Assembly (NCBI GenBank): GCA_023433755.1
Contig: JAEYUA010000146.1
Location: 1 to 10,483, forward strand
Reading direction: 5' to 3'
Source of the DNA: Bacteroidota bacterium
GTDB lineage: Bacteria > Bacteroidota > Bacteroidia > Chitinophagales > Chitinophagaceae
Length of the DNA stretch: 10,483 bases
A program made the translations under genes and the position numbers. The notes under the pieces were generated by a model, which was not told the DNA's origin, did not search any database, and saw only the letters and a program-made list of their open reading frames with translations. This document shows positions 1 to 6,887 of the stretch, piece after piece; the first letter of the stretch is position 1, and each line of letters begins with the position of its first letter.

Positions 1-765
1 CCGGATCTGCCAATTGTTTACTTCAAAAATGAAAAACCCCTGGGTACACCCGCCAATTGGAATTTTGGAATTACAAAAGCCAGCGGCGAATGGATCAAGA
101 TCATGCATGATGATGACTGGTTCGCCGATGAGAACAGTCTCAGGGTATTTGCTGAGCATACCTCATCTGGTAAAAAAATGATCGTTAGCAGGTATCTGAA
201 CGTTCATGAGAGTGGCCGGACGGAATTGCCAGCTTTTTCTCCATCGCGAAAGGAGCAGATCATCAGGGAGCCATTGTTATTGTTGTCGGAAAACGTAATC
301 GGTCCTCCCAGTGTAACCCTATTGCACCGGTCGGTAACAGAAACCTATGATGAAAGAATGAAATGGCGGGTGGACATGGATTTTTATATACGGGTGCTGT
401 TGAAAGAAAAAGATTTTGAATGGATCGATCAACCACTGGTTCATGTGGGTATCAGTGAAAGCCAGGTCACCAACAGTTGTATCAATATGCCCGAAGTGGA
501 ATTACCGGAAGGCCTCATTATGCTCAAAAAATATGGCACGAACCCGCTGCGCAATATCAGGGTTTATGATGCCTGGTGGAGAATCCTGAGAAATACTTCA
601 ACAGATCTGGAGAAACTCGAAAGTTTTGGTGGCAGCGAATGGCCGCCTGTGATCAAGGCCATGACGCGCCTGCAAAATAAACTGCCCCGGAAATGGCTGC
701 GTGCGGGCATTTTTTCGAAACTGGCGATGGGAATTTCTTATTTAACCAGTCAAAACAAACTATAA
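1..765 (+). CDS. Glycosyltransferase family 2 (GT-A), 5'-truncated by the window edge
   Basis: This is the C-terminal part of a family 2 glycosyltransferase, which would transfer a sugar from a nucleotide-sugar donor to a growing glycan at the inner face of the cytoplasmic membrane. The reading frame is open from base 1 to a TAA at 763-765, so the true start and the first nucleotide-binding strand lie upstream. Visible residues 14-40 read LGTPANWNFGI, then ASGEWIKIMHDDDW. The three aspartates (visible residues 37-39, bases 109-117) form the DXD metal and donor-binding motif of GT-A enzymes. A VDMDFYIRVL segment further on matches the acceptor and catalytic-base region of the family. No membrane helix is evident. 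An internal ATG at 103 falls just before the DXD and cannot be the real start. The next gene follows after 38 bp, which suggests one transcript. The sugar specificity cannot be read from the sequence. Confidence 0.9.
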   Translation, partial: PDLPIVYFKNEKPLGTPANWNFGITKASGEWIKIMHDDDWFADENSLRVFAEHTSSGKKMIVSRYLNVHESGRTELPAFSPSRKEQIIREPLLLLSENVIGPPSVTLLHRSVTETYDERMKWRVDMDFYIRVLLKEKDFEWIDQPLVHVGISESQVTNSCINMPEVELPEGLIMLKKYGTNPLRNIRVYDAWWRILRNTSTDLEKLESFGGSEWPPVIKAMTRLQNKLPRKWLRAGIFSKLAMGISYLTSQNKL

Positions 766-791
766 TCCCTTCTGCCTACTTTTACCGTTTT

Positions 792-799
792 TAGATTTG
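792..799 (+). promoter_or_regulatory. Possible Bacteroidota -7 promoter element (TAnnTTTG)
   Basis: The octamer TAGATTTG matches the TAnnTTTG consensus of the Bacteroidota primary sigma factor. It ends only 4 bp before the methyltransferase ATG at 804, so a transcript from it would have almost no leader. No convincing TTTG -33 element lies at the expected distance upstream; TTCTG at 770-774 is the nearest candidate. It could be chance in an AT-rich spacer. Confidence 0.2.
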
Positions 800-803
800 A
801 TTT

Positions 804-1502
804 ATGGAACTTCATCCTGAATTTCAACCTTCGCTGATCCATCCTTTTTATTTCGTGCGGCATGGTATCAGGGAAGGTGTTATGAAATATGCTTCACATA
901 TGAGTGGGCGCATGCTTGATTTTGGCTGTGGCTCCAAACCATACAAAACCCTGTTCAATGTAGAGGAATACACCGGGGTTGATTTTGAAAATGAAGGGCA
1001 TCCTCATACCAATGAACAGATCGATGTATTTTATGATGGCAAGAGCATACCCTTTCCGGATCAGCATTTTGACTCGGTAATCTGTAGTGAGGTTTTTGAG
1101 CATATTTTCAATCTGGACGATATCCTGAAAGAGCTGAATCGTGTCATGAAGCCCGGGGCCAAAATGATCGTAACCTGTCCCTTTACCTGGAATGAGCACG
1201 AAGCACCCTTCGATTTTGCCCGTTATACCCGTTTTGCTTTGGAAAGCATGCTTGATAAAAATGGATTCCGGATCGTTGAATATTCCAAAGCAGGTAATTT
1301 CATTACTGCCATTACCCAGTTGATCACCCTTTATTTCTTTACGGTTTTCAAAGGACCGTTCCGGAAGTTTTTTCTTTTCAGGTGGTTGTACAAAATCTTT
1401 TTCTTTTTTCTTCCTAACCTGGCGGGACTTGTAATGAGCAAACTGCTTCCCTTTAACCAGACCATGTATCTGAATAATATTGTACTGGTTCAAAAAAAAT
1501 GA
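804..1502 (+). CDS. Class I SAM-dependent methyltransferase (Methyltransf_11 type) with hydrophobic C-terminal tail
   Basis: This is a 232-aa Rossmann-fold methyltransferase that probably methylates a sugar or lipid-linked glycan intermediate. Motif I (LDFGCGSKPY, residues 38-47) binds S-adenosylmethionine. GVDF at 58-61 ends strand 2 and carries the acidic residue that holds the ribose. SEVFEHI at 95-101 and RVMKPGAKMIVTCPF at 113-127 are the later class I motifs. PFDFARYTRFALESML (135-150) is a segment commonly seen in methyltransferases of polysaccharide clusters. Residues 166-217 are very rich in Phe, Leu and Ile with scattered Lys and Arg, which suggests peripheral or shallow membrane attachment. 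The start at 804 is the only ATG that gives a full N-terminus; no Shine-Dalgarno is visible. The next gene begins 3 bp after the TGA, so the two are almost certainly co-transcribed. The substrate is unknown. Confidence 0.88.
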   Translation: MELHPEFQPSLIHPFYFVRHGIREGVMKYASHMSGRMLDFGCGSKPYKTLFNVEEYTGVDFENEGHPHTNEQIDVFYDGKSIPFPDQHFDSVICSEVFEHIFNLDDILKELNRVMKPGAKMIVTCPFTWNEHEAPFDFARYTRFALESMLDKNGFRIVEYSKAGNFITAITQLITLYFFTVFKGPFRKFFLFRWLYKIFFFFLPNLAGLVMSKLLPFNQTMYLNNIVLVQKK

Positions 1503-1505
1503 TCC

Positions 1506-2663
1506 ATGACTAAGCCAAAGCGCATATTATTCATAACCCATGAAAGTACTTTGTCAGGAGCCGCCAACCTATTGATCAATCTTTTGCAGTTATTGAAGGA
1601 AAAAAATTATTGTGATACCAGGATTGTTGTGAAAAGAGGCGGACCACAGGATAACCGGTTCCGGGAGATTGCCCCTGTGATTATTTTGAAACCTGCAGGT
1701 TACCAGGAAAATAAAAACCTGTTATTCAAGACCCTTGATTTCATTGGTTACCGGCTTCGCTTGAGAAAACTGTTGAAGTTGACAAAAGAATGTGATCTTA
1801 TTTTCTCCAATACCATTGCAAACGGGCGACTCCTCAAAGATTTATCAGTGACCGGGAAACCAGTAGTGGTTTATGTGCACGAACTGCATGGGGCTATGGA
1901 GTTTTGTAACCGCCACCTCGATACTGATCTTTCCCTTCAATATGGAACCAGGTTTTTTTCACCATCCATGGCGGTAACAAAAAACCTGATGTCGAGAAAT
2001 GTTGCGGCTGAAAAGATCTTTCCCTTGAATTATTATTTCCCTTTTGACCAGGTCAATTTTCCCAGCGAAAGGCAGGTGGTTAAATCAAGGTTTTTTGATG
2101 CGCATCATATACCACTTCATCGTTTTCATGTGCTGGGCATGGGTGCTGCCGTTGAAAGAAAAGGGATCGACCTTTTTGTGGAAGTCTGCCGGATGGTATG
2201 CGAGGAAACAGCCGGTATTCATTTCACCTGGATAGGCGGGTTTCTTGACAAGGATTTGCAGCAAAAGATAGAATCTGATATAAAATCAACAGGCCTATCC
2301 CAACATCTTACCATAACCGGTTACCTGCCTCATGCCTATGAAAATATGTTGCCTTTTGATCTTTTTGTCCTGACCTCCCGTGAAGATCCTTATCCACTCG
2401 TGGTACTTGAAGCTGCCTTTGCCAGGATTCCTACGATAGCTTTCAGGGACGCCGGGGGCATACAGGAATTTATAGGTGATGATGCCGGTTTCCTGGCAGA
2501 AAAACTTTCTGTTCAGCAAATGGCTCAGAAAATTATAGAACTAAGTAAACACCCCAATCTGCTTGAAGAGCGGGGAGAAGCAGCCAGGAAAAAACTGCTT
2601 GACTGGCATCATTCAGGAGATCTGATCCTTAACCAGCTTTCCAAAGGATTGGAAGGTGTTTGA
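1506..2663 (+). CDS. Glycosyltransferase family 4 (GT-B fold, glycosyl transferases group 1)
   Basis: This 385-aa retaining-type glycosyltransferase has the length and two-domain GT-B layout of family 4. The N-terminal acceptor domain begins with RILFITHES and a Gly-Ala loop (SGAANLL, residues 17-23). The C-terminal donor domain includes LGMGAAVERKGIDLF and WIGGF. It carries SREDPYPLVVLEA, in which Asp294 and Glu302 give the acidic-x7-Glu signature that contacts the donor nucleotide sugar; Asp in place of the first Glu is common in this subgroup. No membrane segment is apparent, so it should act in the cytoplasm or at the membrane face. It lies 3 bp after the methyltransferase. Its stop is only 5 bp from the stop of the convergent TylF-like gene, with no hairpin terminator between them. 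Donor and acceptor cannot be inferred. Confidence 0.92.
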   Translation: MTKPKRILFITHESTLSGAANLLINLLQLLKEKNYCDTRIVVKRGGPQDNRFREIAPVIILKPAGYQENKNLLFKTLDFIGYRLRLRKLLKLTKECDLIFSNTIANGRLLKDLSVTGKPVVVYVHELHGAMEFCNRHLDTDLSLQYGTRFFSPSMAVTKNLMSRNVAAEKIFPLNYYFPFDQVNFPSERQVVKSRFFDAHHIPLHRFHVLGMGAAVERKGIDLFVEVCRMVCEETAGIHFTWIGGFLDKDLQQKIESDIKSTGLSQHLTITGYLPHAYENMLPFDLFVLTSREDPYPLVVLEAAFARIPTIAFRDAGGIQEFIGDDAGFLAEKLSVQQMAQKIIELSKHPNLLEERGEAARKKLLDWHHSGDLILNQLSKGLEGV

Positions 2664-2668
2664 TTCAT

Positions 2669-3442
2669 TTATTGTTTAATGGCCATCCTGCCGGTATCAT
2701 CCATTCTTGTAAGCAGGATTTGAATTTTGTTCTCTGCAAAATATTCATCTACCGCCTGTCGTGCTCCTTTCCAGAATCCATAGTCATCAATGATCAGGAC
2801 TCCGCCTTTAACGAGCCGGGGAAAGAGATGAATGAGTTCGTGGCGGGTGGATTCATACCAGTCGGTATCCAGCCTGAGTAAAGCAATTTTGTCGGGCAGG
2901 TTTTCTGGAATGGTATCTTCCACTTTTCCTTTGATGTAATGGATTTTATTTTGGGGATAGGTGCTAAGATTCATTGTTTTCTGAACCGTTTCAAGGGTTG
3001 AATAAGCCCAGATGAGGCTTTCTTCCTTATTCTGATCCTGTTGCAGCAATTGATCTGCCTTCTGGTCCGTATAACTTACATCTGCAGCCCCGGGAGGCGG
3101 CATGCCTTCAAACGTATCATAGAGAAATAATTCCCTTTCCTGGTTTTTGAAGCGGGTAAGTGTTTCCGCTGCGGCGAGCATGCTGCCGCCTCTCCAAACC
3201 CCGCATTCTACCAGGTGACCATCTATTTGGTTACTCTCAATATATTTCACAGCTTCCAGGAGTCCATACAATCGCTCACGGCTCGTCATGGTGAAAGGCT
3301 GAACCTTTTCAATGATAGATTGATGCCAGTCCTCAAAATCAACGGGCCATCTTTTGGGTTTATTGATCCGGGTGATTTCAAAACCTGCTTTTTGTAATTG
3401 CTTTTGTATAAAACCGGTGAGCATAGTATTATTTGTGAGCAT
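2669..3442 (-). CDS. TylF/MycF-family O-methyltransferase
   Basis: This 257-aa protein resembles the TylF (macrocin O-methyltransferase) family, metal- and SAM-dependent enzymes that methylate sugar hydroxyls. The SAM-binding loop is GHLVECGVWRGGS (residues 75-87), a very characteristic form. LLRLDTDWYEST (188-199) and LIIDDYGFWKGAR (217-229 region) supply the aspartates (192/194 and 219/220) that fit the Mg-binding residues known in MycF. The region FLYDTFEGMPPPG is also typical. The length is normal for the family. Start chosen at the upstream ATG (3440-3442); a second Met at residue 7 is an alternative and would only trim a polar tip. In a glycan locus it probably methylates a sugar residue, either as decoration or as a chain-terminating cap; that role is inferred. 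It lies opposite to its neighbours, with a 5-bp convergent gap on one side and a 50-bp divergent gap on the other. Confidence 0.9.
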   Translation of the reverse strand: MLTNNTMLTGFIQKQLQKAGFEITRINKPKRWPVDFEDWHQSIIEKVQPFTMTSRERLYGLLEAVKYIESNQIDGHLVECGVWRGGSMLAAAETLTRFKNQERELFLYDTFEGMPPPGAADVSYTDQKADQLLQQDQNKEESLIWAYSTLETVQKTMNLSTYPQNKIHYIKGKVEDTIPENLPDKIALLRLDTDWYESTRHELIHLFPRLVKGGVLIIDDYGFWKGARQAVDEYFAENKIQILLTRMDDTGRMAIKQ

Positions 3443-3492
3443 GCAAATAAAGGAATTAATTTGAAGAAGATTTAAGGAACCGTTTCAGCCAC

Positions 3493-4476
3493 ATGCTTTC
3501 CATCATTATCGTAAATTATAAATCCATCTCCCTGGTGCAGGATGCCCTGCATTCACTCCATCAATTTAACCCTGGGCTGGATGCCGAGGTGATCGTGGTG
3601 GATAATGATTCAGGGGACAAAGGGGTTGACGAGGGAGTACGCTGGATACAGATGGACTACAACGCCGGTTTTGCCCGCGCCAATAATGCCGCTATGAAGG
3701 AAGCGAACGGTGATGCTTTTTTATTGCTGAACCCGGATACCCTTGCTATTGACGACAGTATCACGCAATGTTATCAAAGACTGATGTCATCAGGCCGTGT
3801 GGCTGCCGGTGTGCAGATCCTCGACCGGTATCATGCGCCCCAGATCTCCGGGAGTTATTTTATGAAAGGTGGTCTCAATCATTTATTACCGCTTCCTTAT
3901 TGGGGTGATTTTCTCAGGTGGCTGGGTTACCGCTTCAACACAAAAGTTCCCAACGTGCCGGTTGCGGGCAGTGACCAGGAAGTGGACTGGATCAGCGGTG
4001 CTTTCCTGATGGTGAAAAAAGAAGCAGTTGAAATGGCCGGTTTGATGGATGAAGATTTTTTTCTTTATGCGGAAGAAGTGGAATGGTGTAGCCGCCTGAA
4101 GCAGGCCGGCAGCCTGTGCATCTACGGCGACCTGCATATCATTCACCTCGAAGGGGCTACGATTGACAAGGAATCGGGAACCAAAGAGTCCGGCTATTAT
4201 AATCTCTATGATAAAAAAGGCCTGCAACTGATGGTGTCCAATCACCTCAGGGTTAGGAAACAGTATGGTGTTACATGGTTTTTTTTCCTGCTGTTGAATT
4301 ATAGTTTTACAATCCCCATCTTTTTTATTGCTGGTTTTTTAGATCATTTATTGCGTGGCCGCAATCCATTTAAAACCTGGCCAAAGGCGGCTGCATTTAC
4401 GAAAAACGTGGCGAGGCTGTGGTTACTTGTTCCAAAAATCATTAGCGGGAAACCATATTTTTATAAGATGATGTGA
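3493..4476 (+). CDS. Glycosyltransferase family 2, rhamnosyltransferase-like, membrane-associated
   Basis: This 327-aa GT-A enzyme resembles the WbbL/rhamnosyltransferase branch of family 2, which adds deoxysugars to lipid-linked oligosaccharides. Residues 3-10 (SIIIVNYK) and VVDNDSGD (35-42) form the nucleotide-binding half. NAGFARANNAAM (57-68) is the family signature loop, and LLNPDT (78-83) carries the metal-binding Asp in the NPD form typical of this branch. DWISGAFLMVKKEA (165-178) and DEDFFLYAEEVEWCSRL (186-202) form the acceptor and catalytic-base region. Residues 259-283 are strongly hydrophobic with one Pro and are followed by a basic stretch, which suggests membrane anchoring. The start at 3493 gives the expected N-terminus directly before strand 1. 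The gene is divergent from the TylF-like gene and is followed by a 342-bp gene-free repeat region. Rhamnose specificity is a guess from similarity. Confidence 0.91.
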   Translation: MLSIIIVNYKSISLVQDALHSLHQFNPGLDAEVIVVDNDSGDKGVDEGVRWIQMDYNAGFARANNAAMKEANGDAFLLLNPDTLAIDDSITQCYQRLMSSGRVAAGVQILDRYHAPQISGSYFMKGGLNHLLPLPYWGDFLRWLGYRFNTKVPNVPVAGSDQEVDWISGAFLMVKKEAVEMAGLMDEDFFLYAEEVEWCSRLKQAGSLCIYGDLHIIHLEGATIDKESGTKESGYYNLYDKKGLQLMVSNHLRVRKQYGVTWFFFLLLNYSFTIPIFFIAGFLDHLLRGRNPFKTWPKAAAFTKNVARLWLLVPKIISGKPYFYKMM

Positions 4477-4495
4477 GATTTTCACCGCAGACAAG

Positions 4496-4599
4496 CCTTC
4501 GCTAAAGCTATGGCTGGCAAAGGAAAAAGGAAACCAGTCTCCGCTTAAGCTACGTTTGACAATGTCAGCAACACGCGGACGGCTGGCGAGGAAAAAGGA
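4496..4599. repeat. Degenerate direct repeats around a GGCTGGC core
   Basis: GGCTGGCAAAGGAAAAAGGA at 4512-4531 recurs at 4581-4599 with one substitution and one base fewer. The flank TCGCTAAAGCTA (4499-4510) recurs as CCGCTTAAGCTA (4541-4552). A further relative, TTAAGTTACTGCTGGCAAGG, occurs at 4760-4779. The copies have diverged, which suggests old duplications rather than an active element. Confidence 0.6.
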
Positions 4600-4636
4600 G
4601 GCTACGCAGAGAATATGATTAGGGGCGCTTGTAAAT

Positions 4637-4729
4637 TGAAGTTCTAATCAGCTTGCCCTTCGCGTCCTTTGCGTTGGCTAAATGAAGTTTTAGTGCTATC
4701 GGCCCTTCGCGTCCTTTGCGTTTTTTTTT
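4637..4729. repeat. Two near-tandem copies of a 46-47 bp unit with a 21-bp identical core
   Basis: Bases 4655-4675 and 4702-4722 are identical over 21 bp; the core begins GCCCTTCGCG and ends CTTTGCGTT. Each core is preceded by TGAAGTT (4637-4643 and 4683-4689), which gives a unit of about 46-47 bp repeated twice. The bases between TGAAGTT and the core differ. The second copy runs into a run of nine T. Confidence 0.8.
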
Positions 4730-4743
4730 ACTGCAAAGAACGC
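4709..4743. repeat. Imperfect hairpin, 11-bp stem with T-rich loop
   Basis: GCGTCCTTTGC (4709-4719) can pair with GCAAAGAACGC (4733-4743) with one C-A mismatch, across a 13-nt loop that holds the T run. The T run is in the loop, not after the stem, so this is not a standard intrinsic terminator. It could still slow transcription from either convergent side. Confidence 0.45.
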
Positions 4744-4775
4744 CCAGAATCTGCTCACGTTAAGTTACTGCTGGC

Positions 4776-4799
4776 AAGGCGCAAAGAAGACGCAAAGAA
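4776..4799. repeat. Inverted-orientation copy of the CTTTGCG repeat
   Basis: The segment contains CGCAAAGAA twice (4780-4788 and 4791-4799). Its reverse complement reads CTTTGCGTC-TT-CTTTGCG, which matches the 21-bp core of 4655-4675 and 4702-4722 except for a 2-nt insertion and one substitution. It is therefore an inverted relative of the tandem units and lies just before the stop of the minus-strand glycosyltransferase at 4819. Confidence 0.6.
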
Positions 4800-4818
4800 T
4801 AATTCAAAATTTCTTAAA

Positions 4819-5736
4819 TCACCTTCCCAGTAATCCTTTCAGTGCATCGATCCTGAATTTAATCACGGGCCATGATTGGGCAGGTTTTCCTTTGAGGGCA
4901 TACCAGGCACCCAGTACAACAGAGCCAGCCAGTTTATAGATATATTCAATGATCTTTTTAATAAAACTCAAGTTACCCTTTGCTTTCATCCTGACTCTTT
5001 CACCTCTTCCAATACCGGAAGCGATGCGGTACATATAATGTGGCGTGAGTTTCTTCACTTCCACTACATGGTGTACGATCACGGAAGGATCATACCAGAT
5101 GGTCTTCCCTAATGCCTGCAACCGCAGGAAAAAATCCTTGCCTTCACCACCTATGCGCAAGGTACCTACCACACCAGGCAAGGCTGTATTGAACCCGCCA
5201 ATCCGGTCGAAATCTTCCTTGCGGACGATCATATTCGATTCCAGCGGATATTTTCCTTCTTTGAATGGTGTTAATCCTGGGCTGTAATCAAAATTGCCTA
5301 CGAGGGATGAAACGAAATGCGACATCCATTTGGGTTCTGATGGTATATACCTTGGAATGATACGGCCACCCAGTCCTGCTGCCTCTTCATGCTGTTTAAA
5401 AAAAGCCAGGATCTTTTCCAGGTAATCTGCTTCAGCCACCGCGTCATCATCCATAAAACAGAGTAGGGGAGATTGAACGAATGAGGCACCGGTATTTCTT
5501 GCATAGCTGGCGCCCTGCCGGCTTTCGGTGAGATAATGCAATTTATAACCCGGGTGCAAACGGATATACTCCAGCACCAGTTCACCTGTATTGTCAATGC
5601 TGTTATTATCTACTACAAATACTTCAAATAATTCCTTGCTGAGGGTCTGGTGATACAGGCTTTCCACCGCGTCGATGATATAATCCGCCCGGTTGTAAGA
5701 GCAAATGACCACTGATATGGCGGTATTATTTTTCAT
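4819..5736 (-). CDS. Glycosyltransferase family 2 (GT-A)
   Basis: This 305-aa family 2 glycosyltransferase carries ISVVICSYNRADY (residues 7-19) and VVDNNSIDNT (41-50) for donor nucleotide binding, and QGASYARNTGA (74-84). MDDDA follows at 95-99, where the three Asp form the DXD metal site. RIGGEGKDFFLRLQALG is the later acceptor and catalytic region, with GEGKD in the position of the usual ED motif. The C-terminal part (IIEYIYKLAGSVVLGAWYAL) is moderately hydrophobic, enough for membrane association but not the two clear helices of polyprenyl-phosphate glycosyltransferases such as CsbB or GtrB. Its ATG overlaps the TGA of the upstream GT-B gene by 4 bp (ATGA), so translation is probably coupled. 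It is the last gene of the minus-strand unit. Sugar specificity is unknown. Confidence 0.92.
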   Translation of the reverse strand: MKNNTAISVVICSYNRADYIIDAVESLYHQTLSKELFEVFVVDNNSIDNTGELVLEYIRLHPGYKLHYLTESRQGASYARNTGASFVQSPLLCFMDDDAVAEADYLEKILAFFKQHEEAAGLGGRIIPRYIPSEPKWMSHFVSSLVGNFDYSPGLTPFKEGKYPLESNMIVRKEDFDRIGGFNTALPGVVGTLRIGGEGKDFFLRLQALGKTIWYDPSVIVHHVVEVKKLTPHYMYRIASGIGRGERVRMKAKGNLSFIKKIIEYIYKLAGSVVLGAWYALKGKPAQSWPVIKFRIDALKGLLGR

Positions 5737-6887
5737 GCCCGGTGTAATGATAGAATTTTACCAGCCGCCTTCCTGGCCAGTGACTCCCAACTGTAATAGG
5801 AATAAAATGCTTCCGGTGTTTTTTCGCCTGACCGTTGCAGTGTTAAAGGAACCAGGTTCACAAATTTTTCCCAGTCATGATCATCCGTTACTACCAGCTT
5901 GGAACCACAGGCTTCTACATTAATGCCAGAGGCACCGGACCTGGTTGAAATTGCAGTACAATGATTGGCCACCGATTCAATGAGTTTGGTTTTAACGCCG
6001 GTATCATTCAATACCGGGTTGAGGAAAAGATCCGCTGCCTGGTACCATTCATTCACATCATCTACATACCCCGCGTAATGTATATTTTCAGAAGCACTCA
6101 TTTTATCCAGCAAAGCCTGTGGCGCCCTGTTACCTGTGATCACGATCCGGTAATGATTACGGCTTTTGGAAAGCAGGGGATCAATCTTTTCGATCAGCGC
6201 CATTACCGCATCGTAATTTGGTTTGTAATCAAGTGTACCATTAAAAAGAAAAATCGTTTGTTCAGGATCGAGGCCGAGTTTTATTCTTAATTCTTTTTTA
6301 CCTGTTGGCACACCAGGTGGCAAAACACCATAAGTGATCACGGTTGACCTTTCTTGCTTCACACCAAATTTTTCCCTGGCATAAGCCTCATCTTCCTTGC
6401 TGATGAAAAAATTATGGTCTGCTTTGCGGTGAATCCATCCTTCATACATTTCATAGAAGCGCCACCACCATTTATGCATCTGCCGGAATCTTTTTGATTC
6501 TATATTATGCGAATGAATGATAAATGGACGGCCGGTTCTTTTCCGCAACAGCCAGGCCAGCCAGCCGGTATAAGAATGTTCTGCAATAATCACATCCGTT
6601 CCATTTTGCTTCATGATCTTTTGCAGTTCTTTTAATCGGAACAGGTTGAGATAGATCTTCCGGTTCGGATACAATACAGGGTGCGCCTCCGGCGACGATT
6701 TGTTTTCATTATCATCAGAAACAGCCAGGGTCACATCCAGGTGATGCCGGAGTGCGGCATAAAAAAATGCAACCCCCTTTTGTCCCCCCATCAGTGTTGG
6801 AAAGATCCGGAATGAAACAATTCCCAAAACATCAGGCACGCCTGGTTTTTGTTGTTCCCGGGTTTTTGGGTTCTGTGCTGATCTCAT
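5733..6887 (-). CDS. Glycosyltransferase family 4 (GT-B fold)
   Basis: This 384-aa GT-B glycosyltransferase has an N-terminal strand VLGIVSFRIFP (residues 20-30) followed by the glycine loop MGGQKGV (33-39). HSHNIESKRFR (125-135) lies near the domain interface, and NGTLDYKPNYDAV (216-228) opens the donor domain. GVKTKLIES (297-305) holds the Glu and Lys region that contacts the donor in family 4. No membrane helix is seen. The ATG at 6887 gives a 56-bp overlap with the end of the YfhO-like gene, and the first 18 or so residues are polar and precede the fold. GTG at 6839-6837 or TTG at 6827-6825 would reduce or remove the overlap, so the start is uncertain. The 3' end overlaps the next gene by 4 bp. 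It belongs to the same transcription unit as the YfhO-like gene and the family 2 enzyme. Confidence 0.9.
   Translation of the reverse strand: MRSAQNPKTREQQKPGVPDVLGIVSFRIFPTLMGGQKGVAFFYAALRHHLDVTLAVSDDNENKSSPEAHPVLYPNRKIYLNLFRLKELQKIMKQNGTDVIIAEHSYTGWLAWLLRKRTGRPFIIHSHNIESKRFRQMHKWWWRFYEMYEGWIHRKADHNFFISKEDEAYAREKFGVKQERSTVITYGVLPPGVPTGKKELRIKLGLDPEQTIFLFNGTLDYKPNYDAVMALIEKIDPLLSKSRNHYRIVITGNRAPQALLDKMSASENIHYAGYVDDVNEWYQAADLFLNPVLNDTGVKTKLIESVANHCTAISTRSGASGINVEACGSKLVVTDDHDWEKFVNLVPLTLQRSGEKTPEAFYSYYSWESLARKAAGKILSLHRA

Larger units (their letters stand above)
4477..4818. other. Gene-free, repeat-rich spacer between convergent genes
   Basis: This 342-bp stretch separates two genes that converge on it and contains no credible coding frame. 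It is built largely of imperfect repeats. One set is related to a CTAAAGCTAyGGCTGGCAAgG pattern, and a second set is related to CTTyGCGTCCTTTGCG, present in direct and inverted orientation. A T9 run lies at 4721-4729. The arrangement looks like several decayed copies of dispersed intergenic repeats that landed in a tolerant site. Transcription from both sides probably ends here, but no classic GC-hairpin plus T-tract terminator is obvious. Confidence 0.7.

Noticed and set aside
761..766. TATAAT, a classic -10 look-alike before the methyltransferase
   Set aside because: It overlaps the stop codon of the preceding gene, has no -35 partner, and Bacteroidota primary promoters use a different consensus.
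894..1493. A 199-codon open frame on the minus strand, antisense to the methyltransferase
   Set aside because: It lies entirely inside the well-supported methyltransferase, its translation is low in recognisable domain structure, and it looks like the complement of codons in the real gene.
2660..2881. A 73-codon plus-strand frame overlapping the GT-B stop with an ATGA-like join
   Set aside because: It is antisense to the conserved C-terminal half of the TylF-like gene, and its translation shows no domain or membrane features.
4709..4743. Intrinsic terminator with hairpin and T run
   Set aside because: The T run is in the loop and not after the stem, so the standard terminator layout is not met on either strand.
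4637..4799. Repeats that might suggest a small CRISPR array
   Set aside because: There are only two direct copies and one degenerate inverted copy, the intervening bases are partly shared rather than unique spacers, and no cas gene is present.
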